Positions 1 to 11,300 of a stretch of 64,000 nucleotides of DNA are shown here, piece after piece (positions within the stretch are counted from its first letter, which is position 1; each line of letters begins with the position of its first letter). The translations under genes were made by a program, and so were the position numbers. Source of the stretch: Candidula unifasciata (lineage: Eukaryota; Mollusca; Gastropoda; Stylommatophora; Geomitridae); the NCBI GenBank assembly GCA_905116865.2, contig CAJHNH020001995.1:62001-126000 (forward strand), given 5' to 3'. The notes beneath the pieces are model-generated. The model saw only the letters and a list, made by a program, of their open reading frames with translations, made no database searches and was not told where the DNA came from.

Positions 1-245
1 TTGAAACATATCATCCCATTCTAGAAAGAGATCATCCCAGTCTGCAGAGAATGATGCAGTGAAGAGTCACTGGGTAATCTGGCCAACACTTAACACTTAG
101 GGTAGGGTCAAGACATATATGCACTAAGACTATTACTGGTACCATTGGAACTGGAACTCTGGCCTGCTGCTGAAGAGGGGAGCTGAGCACTTATGGGAAT
201 GCTATGATGTCGATTCTTACCTCATAACTGAAGAAAGACTACAAA
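1..245 (+). mobile_element. LINE 3' fragment (RNase H-bearing family, C-terminal tail)
   Basis: The stretch matches the 3' end of a LINE family seen about twenty times in the window. A degraded reading frame leads to the typical ending in which a Trp-x-Cys-Pro-x-Cys-type motif is followed by an Asp-Val-Asp-Ser-like end. It lacks the reverse transcriptase and is a dead 5'-truncated remnant. Confidence 0.55.
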
Positions 246-1145
246 TATTTTTATTTATGTGACCTGTGTGTGTGTGTGTGTGTGCGATTTATTTATTTTT
301 TTTAAAGTTTATTGAGTGTATGAATTTATATATGTGCATGCTGCCCAAGTTAAAATACTTTGGCAACTGGGATAAAAAAAAGAGCAGTCCAAATAGACTA
401 CGACCTGGGTTACATTTTCAGATTAGAAAAGTTACCCTCACACATAAAAAGACTATAAACTATATGATTCTAGTATATACACATCTGTATCATCATCGGT
501 GCTAAAGAGTTTGTGCACTGTGCTGAGATTCTACCTGTATAATTTATAGCTGGAAACTGGAGCTCACATGGAGATACCCATGTGCAATAAAGGGCTCATT
601 TAACCAAACCACATCAAGCACTGCCATACATGCTACTCTAAACCTCAGCATACATTTAAATATAAATTAATTGTTTAGTCTACGAATCATTAAAAATAAA
701 TGGGCACTGACAAGGAAAACAGAATGAAAATAACATACTAAACAAAACATAAACATACAAAAAGGTGTATGTTTTTCAGTATCAAGAAGATGTTATATTA
801 TTTGTTTTACAAATCTAAGTTGAGTTAAAATAATACCATTAGACAGAAAGAGTCAAAATCACAACTGGGGCAGATGGGTTAATGAAACAACTAGATGTGT
901 CATAAATAAGGTAGGAAAGTAGATTTACATTAGTTGAAACCATTAAATGCACGGTAAATTGCTTGGTATTCAATGAGTTAAATAACAGTGTCTTGCGATG
1001 TATATAAAAAATATAAGCACTTTTATTTTCCAGACAAGTGCTTAAATGTCTTCTTATTTCTGCTTCATTTATTTTGTCTTCTATTAACGACGCCAGTGAA
1101 TGTCTTTCATGCTTCACGTGGTACTAGATAGTTTGAGAAATGCAG
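246..1145. other. Non-coding stretch, no gene recognised
   Basis: A short (GT)n run lies near 265-285, and the remainder is AT-rich without a convincing coding frame. The small open frames here have no family resemblance. It lies downstream of the last visible TMEM39-like exon on the minus strand, so it is probably intronic to that gene. Confidence 0.5.
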
Positions 1146-1149
1146 TCTC

Positions 1150-1395
1150 ATGGTGCATTTTACAGAACGTTGCAAAACCAATCCCAGCATTTTCTGGCTG
1201 TTGTGGTTTTTCTAGGCAAATTTATTGTCCAGTAGTTTGGCATTGCTTTCTGGACGGTCGGCTCTCGGTACCACGGTCGAAACCAACGCAAGACAAACCG
1301 TTTGCAGTAGGGAACGAACCCGGCACCCCCGACATTAGGAAGCAAGTTCGCAATGCCTAAGCCACAGGCGCCGACCTTATGATGCCTTGAAAGGA
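1150..1395 (-). mobile_element. tRNA-derived SINE, family B
   Basis: Read on the minus strand, a tRNA-like head (a GTGGCTTAGGC-type box A, then a GGTTCGTTCC-type box B) is followed by a body shared with copies at 8246-8480, 25918-26150 and 44030-44270. It is transcribed towards lower coordinates and contains no gene. Confidence 0.7.
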
Positions 1396-1404
1396 CATAA
1401 ACAG

Positions 1405-1600
1405 AAATGTATGACTTAGTGGCTAGACACTTTCCTGACATCCCTAAGGTCTAGGGCTCAAATCTGCATCAAGGTGGATTTTCCCAGCCTAAAATGGATA
1501 CCAGTTCTTGCCCTGAGAGGTAAAGGCAGCCAGTGTGATGATGATAATATCACCCGAAATGTCGATAAAAATATAAATCTAGCATCAAGTGGCCAAAGAA
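1405..1600 (+). mobile_element. tRNA-derived SINE, family A-like (head end)
   Basis: A tRNA-like box A and box B (around GGGCTCAAATC) are followed by the family A phrase 'cagcctaaaatggatacca'. Other family A copies carry this phrase in reverse. The 3' part is divergent. Confidence 0.5.
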
Positions 1601-1769
1601 CCAGTGGTGTAAAAAGGGTCTTGTATTTACTGTATTTGTTTAACATACCCATGTTAGATTAGTAGCTGATTAGTGGCTTATTAGTGACTGATTAGGGGCT
1701 GCCAAAATGCTGAAAATGTAATCATACACAAGCAACTGTAATATGATCTTGCATACCACTGTAATTATG

Positions 1770-2045
1770 TATCTTCTTCTTCTTCATGTTCACTGGCTGT
1801 AAACGCAGGTGGAAGGTTCTGCTTGTTCATCTACTTCTGGACTCTAGTCCTGTTCCAGAAACTTGGTGTTCTGTGCACATCCGTTTCACTGATCTGACTT
1901 ATTTGCATGCAGACTGTAGGTTTCTTGCCTTTTAGGAAGATGTTCTCCGACATTAGTCGGCTCTTACTACATGCTTTTAGGTAGGCAGTGGGTCTATTCT
2001 TGTTTTCCCCACAATGGTGGCCCTGGAACTCCCAGGGGGAGAATT
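1770..2045 (-). mobile_element. SINE, family D (agaagaag-tailed)
   Basis: The plus strand reads the reverse of a family whose best copy is 10188-10540. The tail (tcttcttcttc) is on the left, and the 'acgacatgcttt' and 'cagtgggtctattcttg' phrases on the right. The tRNA-like head is missing. Confidence 0.7.
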
Positions 2046-2230
2046 ATGTATATTTTACAAAGTTGTTTATACAAATACAATTAAAATGTAGACAAGCGAA
2101 ATATTTTGGCTGCATTAAAAGACGTATCACTTATAAAATACCATACTAAAGAGAAAAGACAATGGCAGGTAGACAAATTATAAACATTTATATCAGTAGG
2201 ATGATAACAAGAGATGAACAGCATTCTTAC

Positions 2231-2376
2231 CTGTGAGAACCAAACTGGAACACCAGTGGCATAGAATGAAGTTGTGAGAGAGTTAAACAGGACTTGTTTC
2301 AGCCGGGTGTTGAAGTCTTTCTTCAGGGTGTCAACCTCTTCTCGGACTATGTCAGGAACTAAAGCACAAGTGTGAC
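2231..2376 (-). CDS. TMEM39A: TMEM39-like coding exon 6
   Basis: This exon encodes HTCALVPDIVREEV, then LKKDFN, RLKQVLFNSL and VPVWFSQ, aligning to the family's conserved cytosolic block and the start of the next membrane segment. The donor is TCACAG|GTAAG (2226-2230 on the plus strand). The acceptor chosen is CACTAG|GTCACAC. It completes the GGT codon left open by exon 5, whereas the upstream TGTAG acceptor would be out of phase. The exon has 2 nt + 48 codons and ends in phase 0. Confidence 0.88.
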
Positions 2377-5300
2377 CTAGTGGAGCATCATCCTACAGAA
2401 GACAGAGCTGTTAGCCTTACCATAATTATTGGAGAGCTCTGGTCTACTCATTTGAATGTTGAATTAAGAATCGACATCACAGCACTCTGGACCCCCCACC
2501 CCCACGGCACGCAGTCCCCATCTTCAGCAGCAAGCATAGAGTTAAAACTCTGATGGTACCAGTAACTGTCTGATTGTATATCCGGCTGGCCTTTTCCCTG
2601 AGTGTCGAGCATCGGCCAGATCCCCTTGTAACTCTTTGCAGTGCCATTCTCCTCAGACCATAAAATCTATCTGTGCCTCGGCACTGTTCACTCGCTCCCA
2701 AAGAGCCCTCACAACATCCAGCTTGTTATACATCAGTTCACCACCAAGTGGTGCAGAACCAACCAGTTTATCTGCCTGCTCATAATACACCTGCATAACC
2801 TGTAGAAAATATCTAAAAGATGCTAACTACCCAGGACTTTTGAAGTTATACTCATTTGAATCATGTGAACTAAAAAAAAGTGTAACCTAGTGGCGTATCA
2901 TTCTGTAGAGGATAGAAATCTGTTAGCCTAAACCTAATTACTGAACTCTGGTCTACTCAGTATTAATTAGGTGACCTAAAGAACCTAATGGAGCATCATC
3001 CTAGAGTATAACAGGCAAACAGATTGGCTGGATATGTACCAGTGGGTGGTGAATTGATGCATGACAAGGCAGATGTGGTCAAGGCTCTTTGGGAACAAGC
3101 AAAGGAATCAGTAGAGAAACAAGATTATTATAGCCTGGAGAGGTTAAGGAACTTGGGTGTAACCAGAGGGTCTGACCGAATCACTACACTCAGAGGAAAG
3201 GCAAGACCGACACATAACCAGATTGTGACCGGTACATCACTGTTGGAACTCTGCGCTGGCTGCTGAAGATGAGTACAGCACATGCATGGGAATGTCTCGA
3301 GTGCTGTGATGTCAATTCTTGACTTAACTCATCCTAGAGGAGACAAATCTGTAAGGACAATCACCACTTTTAAAAAAGGCGGTTATGTTTAATGGTTTAC
3401 AGCTAGGCTGTGATGTCTACACCTTATGTCCGATCTTAACAAACCCTTAATTAATTGCCTTTTAAAATAACTGTGGCTCAGGCAATATGAACACGCTTTT
3501 AAATTCTGTAATATCAAGTTCAGTTCCAGTTGTGGGCAATCTGGCTAAACTGCACTGATTTATCATCATCATCAGGTGCCTTGCCAACTGGCGTGGGTGT
3601 TCACGCCTCTCCACAATCTGCGATCTCCTGCAGCATGTATCAGTTTGTGTGCTGTCACACCTCCATGCCATGCAACAAGACTGTCAAGAATTTTCTCTTG
3701 TTGTCTTCCTCTATCCCTCCTTCCACAGATCTTTCCAGTGGTCACAACATGTTCTATTTTCCCTCTTCTCATAACATGGCCGAAAAATAATGACCGTCTC
3801 CATATGATGTCTGTGATAAGTTGTTTTCGGGCTCCTCCCTCTTTTAAAATCTCTTGATTGCTCTTTTTGGCTGTCCAAGGTATTCTAAGCATTCTTCTGT
3901 AAAACCACATCTCTGAGGCCTCAGATGATTTATACCAGGGCTGTTTAAATAAGTTTACTCAGTGGTCAACATCTTGAAAATGGGGATCATCAAAGACCAG
4001 AGGCCCGAGCCAAGCATAAAAAGATCATTAAAATAACACAACTGGCAATGACCCGCAAGCCATTTGCTAGGGCCTCCGCAGGCCAGATTTGGTCCAAGAG
4101 CCACCAGTTGAATAACCCTGATTTAGACAATAAGGAGCCCCAGCTTTTCAGAAATAATAGCAAACTACTGAATGTAAATATCCTAGTCAAATCACAAAAC
4201 AAAAGATAACATTCTGTGGGTTTTTTCCTGCAATATGCTGTAAATGATATCCAACTAACTTTGTTAAAAATGTCTGCATTTAACTGGTCAACAAATGCCC
4301 GCAGAAGTCGGATGTGTTGGCCGAAAGGTGCAAATATCGCAGCCATGCTGTAAATAGACACACTGCAATTACATCTTCAGATGAGCGCAGAAGAACAAAG
4401 GTCTGCATTTTTTCACCCAAAATGGTTCCCTGGTAGTCACAGAGGAAATAGAAGACGAACTCAGGGTTACTCAGTTTTAATCAGTGTTAAAATCAGACTA
4501 AAGCAGAAGATTGACCCAGAGAAGTATTAACCTATAAAGGAGACAAATCTGATAGCAAGATGACATTTGCTATATAAGAAAATGTTGGGGATGGTTCATT
4601 ACCTATAAAGGAGATAAATATGTTAGCAAAATGACATTTGCTGTTAAGGAAAATGTTGGGGGTGGTTCATTACCTATAAAGGAGATAAATATGTTAGCAA
4701 AATGACATTTGCTGTTAAGGAAAATGTTGGGGGTGGTTCATTACCTATAAAGGAGATAAATATGTTAGCAAGATGACATTTGCTATATAAGAAAATGTTA
4801 GGGATGGTTCATTACCTAAAAAGGAGATAAATATGTTAGCAAGATGACATTTGCTATATAAGAAAATGTTGGGGATGGTTCATTACCTAAAAAGGAGATA
4901 AATCTGTTAGCAAGATGACATTTGCTATATAAGAAAATGTTGGGGGCGGTTCTTTCTTCTGCTTTTTATACTCACTGAAGCATGGGCCATCAGTTGAATC
5001 ATGCCAAGCTCTTTGTAAACTCTGACTGGTTAGATTTTCTATGGGATTTTTCCATGCATTTTCTGTGGGATAAGTTTCAGTGGGATAAGGTAGCCAGTCT
5101 CACTCCAACCCTCCCTTAGTTGTCCCTTACGACACACATGGTGGGTAACAGTTCCTATTCTGTACTTCCTTTACTGACCTTAGGTAACTTACGTGCCATT
5201 TATGTGTGGAATTCAAATGGAAAACACAAAATTATCATCTGAAGAATACATTTATAAGCAGACCACAATATCTGAAGTGGAATAATGAAATGTTCAGAAA

Positions 5301-8300
5301 CTTTACACAAATAACAGCGTAGCAAGTTAATAAACTAATGTAAACCATATGGACACAAACAGTACATAGACCCATTTATTGCCTGATTTTTACTGCATCT
5401 TGTCAGATGCATTACTGCAGTTACATCAAATCAGAATGAAACACAAAAATGAATCTTTTCCAATAAAATGCACAAAGCACAATGTCTCTTGTTATACTGT
5501 ACAGCTCACCACCATGTGTTTTACCACATGCACTTTGTATCTGCACTAGGTGTTTTCATAACCAATGCATCTTCAATGTTTTCGGTACCATCAGTATTGA
5601 AACTCTGCGCTAGCTGCTGAAGATAAGGACGGAGCATGCATGGCAATGCCCTGAGTGCTGTGATGTCAATTCTTGACTAAACTCAACCCAACTCTTCAAT
5701 GTTTTCTATTCAAATTCGCAGAGGTTGGCCTGTACCTCATTTTCTGGAAACTGCATCCCCCATTACCGTTCTCTCCAGGCCACCATGATACTTAACCCTG
5801 CAAAAATACCTCAGATATCATAAGAGGGTGCTGTTTATGAGCCAATTCTCCTCAACGTCCATGACTCACATCCATGAGTTACCACCAGAAGCAATGTGAT
5901 AGGTGAACAAATTCTGACATAACACATCTGATTCTGAAATGACAGTTGAACCAACCCTGACTTTGGTCCTCTGAGGTCCCGCCTGTCTGTCTATGCTCAG
6001 GGCAGGTCTGGGCCAGGCTTGGTATCTCTGGTACAGTGGTTTCACCGTGAAGCCAAACATCACTAAATAAATGACACACCTGAAAGACAAGTTTGAGTTA
6101 GAGAAGAAAATTAGCACAAACCAGTATTATGGACATTAACTTTTTCGGTACCAGAAAACTTCACTGCACATTCACTGATTACTCTATACATGGTATGTGT
6201 TTCTTATCTCTTTTTGTCACATTCTCTTTTTACATTAACTCATTATGTCCCAGTTGTTACTTTAACTAGCTCTGACCCATAACTGTATTGTTTTAACCTA
6301 AAACCACTTAATAAAGATTCTGGAGTGATGTTGACCAGATTATGCAATATGTACCGCTTGGTCTATAAAATATAGTTCTAGCCCTATATGCCCAATCGTG
6401 ACGCTGACCACATCATCTACCAAGTGCCAACTGGTCTATAAAATATAGTTCTAGCCCTATATGCCCAATCATGATGCTGACCACATCATCTACCAAGTGC
6501 CAACTGGTCTATAAAATATAGGTCCGGCCCTATTTGCCCAATACACATAAATGTGTGAAAAAGGGCCCTTTACTTTTACTATATGCCCGATATGCCTCAA
6601 GGAGGTCCTTTACTTACTCAAAGATTTGTATTCTAATGTACAGACTTTGGGACTGATTGCTTTGTAGTAGCTAGTGACTGGGATTAAAAAAGAGAAGCTT
6701 GATTACTAACAATAGTTAACAGCACTGTAATGGATATTATATGGCTTGCCTGTCTAGCCCAGAGGTCTTGGGCTCAAATCTACATGGAAGTGGAGATTTA
6801 TAATGACGTTGGCTCCTAGATCAACACAGTATCAAATGAGGATCTGGAAATGTCTTGGGAAGAAAAGGCGGACAGCAAGATATTAACCAGAAGCTGGCCA
6901 AATGACAATAAAGCAACAATACAAGCTGGAAGAATGATAGACAGAGCTGATATTCTATAATGACGAGTCTCTAGTCCTACAAAACATGCAAGCAAAGTCT
7001 GGTGAAGCATCTCTGTCCTCTTCAAAGTGAAGCTTCTTTCATGTGCACACAGCATACCCATACTGATTTAATGCTGAATGTTAAAAGTTGAATTAAGAAT
7101 CGACATCACAGCGCTTGGGCCACACCCATAAGCACTCCGTCCCCATCTTCAGCAACAAACGAAGAGTTCCAATTTTGATGGCACCAGTAACTGTCTGATT
7201 GTATATCTGTCTCGCCTTTTCCCTGAGTGTTCAACGCCAGCCAAAACCCCTTGTAACTCCTTGCAGGACCATTCTCCTCAGAGACCGTAATGATCTATCT
7301 GTGCTTCCTCACTGTTCATTGCGCCCTAAGAGCCCTCACAACAAGAGCCCTCACAACATCCAGCTTGTCATACACAAGTTCACCATAAAGCGGTGCAGAA
7401 CCAGCCAGTCTATCCGCCTGCTCATTTCCCAACACACCGGCATGACCTGGAGAAAATATCCAAAGGATGCTGACTACCTGGGACTTTTGAAGTGATGCTT
7501 GCCGCTCTGCACGGAGTTTGCCATACTTATTTAAAATAATGCAGACCGAACAATATGCTGCACAATTTACTGACTGCCATATTTCATTGTCAGATGTATT
7601 ACTAGAGAGTTTCATCAACATATAATAAAGCACACAAAAATTAACATTTCCCCCTGAAATACATAAATCAAATTGACTTCTCTAGTCTCCACCTGTGAAA
7701 TGAGATGTTTGAGAATGGCTGCGAATAAAACCAGAAGAGATCGAGTGAGAAACGATGTGATTACAAGAACTATTGGAACCATACCCATCGTTAAATTTAC
7801 TGAGAAGCAAAGAATGAAATGGTTTGGTCACCTAATGAGAATGGAACCAACGATGCCAGCATCAAGAGCATACAACATGAAAATCAAAACAACAAGAGGC
7901 AGGGGAAGACCAAGAAGAAGATGGATTGAAGGAGTCACGGACAACTTGAGACTTCATAACATCACGGCATATGAAGCGACTGAGCGCGCCCTGGCTCGGT
8001 TGCCGATCATCTGATAGACTGCGACGCCTAGCGGCACAAGCAGATTTTGACAAAAGAAGAAGAAGTCATACAGTACATATAACAACCAGAATTTCATTAC
8101 TTCATTTATAAACTACATAACATCCAGCTACCAAAATACAACTGCAGGTAATTTGGCAACAAATTGTGTTTTTTCTCATTTTCACAAAAAATATCGACAG
8201 TCAACCGTTCAGTAAGCAATGGCAAACTTTTTTTTTTTTTTTTTTTAAAGTTGCGTATCCTTTACAGGACGTTGCAGAACCAACCCTCAGCCCCTGGCTG

Positions 8301-11300
8301 TTGTGTGGTTTCTCTAGGCAATTTACATCCAGTAGTTTGCCATTGCTTTCTGGACGGTCGGCTTTCTTGATTCCACTGTCGAAACCAACGCAAGGCGCAT
8401 TGCCAGCAGCTGGGATCGAACCTGGCATCCCGGCATTACGAAGCGAAGCGTTCGCATCGACTTAGCCACAGAGCCGACAATGGCAAACTACTGATCATAA
8501 AATCTAAGCAAAACCAAACAGCCAAAAAAAACAACACTCTGATTGGTTCAGCAATGTTCTGTAAAAAAAATGTGGAACTGACTGTTTTTTATTTTTTTAA
8601 TTTCAAACAACAAAAATAACAGCACAAGGTACTTACGGATAGCAGAGAAACAAACACGTTTTGACACTGTGTTGAACAATGATGTGGTACATTGTGAATC
8701 CTATTCCAACAATGACTGCCAGGATCAGCAGAGCCTTCACCGTTTGGATCAACCAGAAAAACATCTTGGTGCTGGATACCTGCGAGCAAAACAAATAAAA
8801 AAACATAATGAAGTGTTTCCAAAACTGTTCCTAAAGCGGCGCATTTTATCAATTAAAATGTTTCCACAGCGCCCTAACCTAAGTAAAAGTATGACTGTTC
8901 GTATGTGAAAAAAAAAAAAAAAACGTGTGTATCTTGGAATATTTCGCGGCGCCACTGCAAAGAGGTTGTGGCTCCCTGAGGCGCCGCGACGCACAGTTTG
9001 GGAATCACTGCACTAATGTAGTATACTGTGGGCAGCTGTTGTGTTCTCCCTTAAAAGGGCTGTTGGCACATTGTGGTCTACAGCCAGACTGTGGCATCTT
9101 TTGGCCCAGCACATCCAGTTTCGGTAAATCCCTAATTAGTCGCCTGCTGCAATACGCTTATTGGATGGGAGGGAGCCTGTTCTTTCTATTTTCCTCTTCC
9201 CAAAACAAGGCCCTGAAATTCAAATGGGGAATTGTATACTGAAATTTTAGTTTCTCTAGAATGTGATAAGTTGTCTGTTTCATGTTCTAAAGTTTTTAAA
9301 TTTTTTTTTTTTAAATTTAATTTTGGATTCTGTCCTTTGATTCAGGAGTGCATATGTTTCTGAGACCTTTAGCGAATCTTTTTGGAGCTAGAGAATTTGC
9401 GTTTTGTGCAAAATTTTTACATGAGCCACTTTGTGAAAAAAGACAGCCATATGGGGTAAAACTGGGCAATAATGAAGTCAATCCTCTTGTCTTAAACTAA
9501 GGAGACTGAATATTTAAACTGCAGTGAGACAATTTAAAACAAAGAAAAAGGTACGGGGGTTGGGTGGGAACTATCCCAACCCTTATTTAGTAAGACACTC
9601 AATGTCACAATGCACAGATGAGGTCCCGCCATAGCAATCAGTATTCCCTGCATACATTTCCATTTCTGCTTGGCATTACTTACTTATAGGCAAACATAGC
9701 TGTGTTCTAGAAAACTAAACATATATGTTACAGCTCTCTGTCAGTGTATGGGTTCTATTCATTCGATTTTTTAACCTGTATTTGCTACAGTTTACGGTTT
9801 ATGTCTGTTGTCAACAAGAGCTGCCATTTTGGTACTTACGGTGAGTGAAGACATTTTTAAATAGATAAATAACACAATAACTGAGCCAAGGAGGTTCGGT
9901 CAGTGAGTCATTAAAAGTCAACTAACGAGGAGTGTTTTCTTCTTATTTGGAGTGCATCTGCCTGATAGGTGAGGAACCAACAGTCTGCATACAAAAAAGT
10001 TAGATCTGTAAAACAAATGTGCATGCAAAACTTAAGTTCTGGAAACAAGACCAAAGTCCAGAGGTGGATGGGCAACCAGAACTTTGCCACTGGAGTTTAC
10101 AACTGGTGAACACAAAGAAGAAGAAGACTTTACAGTAGCGGTTACTGCAATAGGACAACTTTTATTACCTTTAGCTATCGTCTTTGTGGAGCACCTGGCC
10201 AAATAGTAAGAATGCTGGCCTCTCATGCAGGAGTTCCAGGTTCATATCTTTGGTTCCCCGTGTGGGTTCCGGGGCCCCATTGTGGGGAAAACAAGAATAG
10301 ACCCACTGCCTCCCCAAAAGCATGTCGTAAGAGTCGACTAATTGGGGAGCCTCCTTTGAAGTCGGAGTGCATCTGCCGGAGAGGCAAGGAACCAGCAATC
10401 TGTATTCAAGAGAATGAGATCTGTAAAACTGATGCACACGCAACACTCAGGTTCTGGAGCAGGACTGCAGTTCAGTAGTGGACGAGCAACCAAAACTTTC
10501 CACCAGAGTTTACAGCTGGTGAACGCAAAGAAGAAGAAGATATCTTTGGTAAGCTGATGGAAATTTTTAGGTAATCTTGAGGATTTTTTTTTTTGCTACT
10601 CTGGGACAAAAATAAAATCCTAGCATGTACAGTTACTGGCAACTGTACAAGTCATGAAACCCTTAACCCTCAACTCCAAGACATCCCTACCTGCTGCAAA
10701 AAAAACAAAAAACAACAACAAAGAAAGAGCGAAAGAAAAAACCGCCAAAGCTGCTCGCCCAGGGGGGGGGGGGTCCTTTCTACCTGAGGATTTAGGGCTG
10801 CATGGCTAGTGTTGTCGCCACGAACTATGCAGGTCCCTATTTTATGTTTGCCCCCGACAGAATAAAATCCTCAAGGTTACCTAGGATTTGAATCTGGGTT
10901 TCCAGCATGAGGAGCCAGTATTTGTAATTGTTCTGCCAGCTGTCCTTGTCTACACCTTTGTGTCAGTGATACAGACAGACAGTATCTGACAGTCAGTATC
11001 TGACAGTCAGACAACTATCATCATATTCAATAGTTCAACAGACAATGCAACATCACAGTAATGTACTCAACAGCAACCCACCTCTTGTACAAAGCAAATG
11101 AGGAACCGTATTGCCAGGATCAGTGATATAAAACCCACCAAGTAGAAGTCAATTAAATAAAAATTCTGGAAAGAGAAAGTGAAAAAAAAACAACTACAGT
11201 AAAACCTCATCAACATGAATTCCAGGGGACCAAAAATCGAGCTTGTGTTAAAACAGAATATATGGTAACAGGTAAACAGGTGACACATAATAACAAGACA

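Noticed and set aside
2376..2394. Alternative acceptor TCTGTAG for TMEM39-like exon 6
   Set aside because: It would need phase 0 from exon 5, which ends in phase 1. The CACTAG acceptor 18 bp downstream restores the frame and gives HTC-L-PD as in vertebrate homologues.
5195..5260. Possible extra TMEM39-like exon on the minus strand ending at an ACTTAC (GTAAGT) signal
   Set aside because: All phases compatible with neighbouring exons hit a stop within the candidate.
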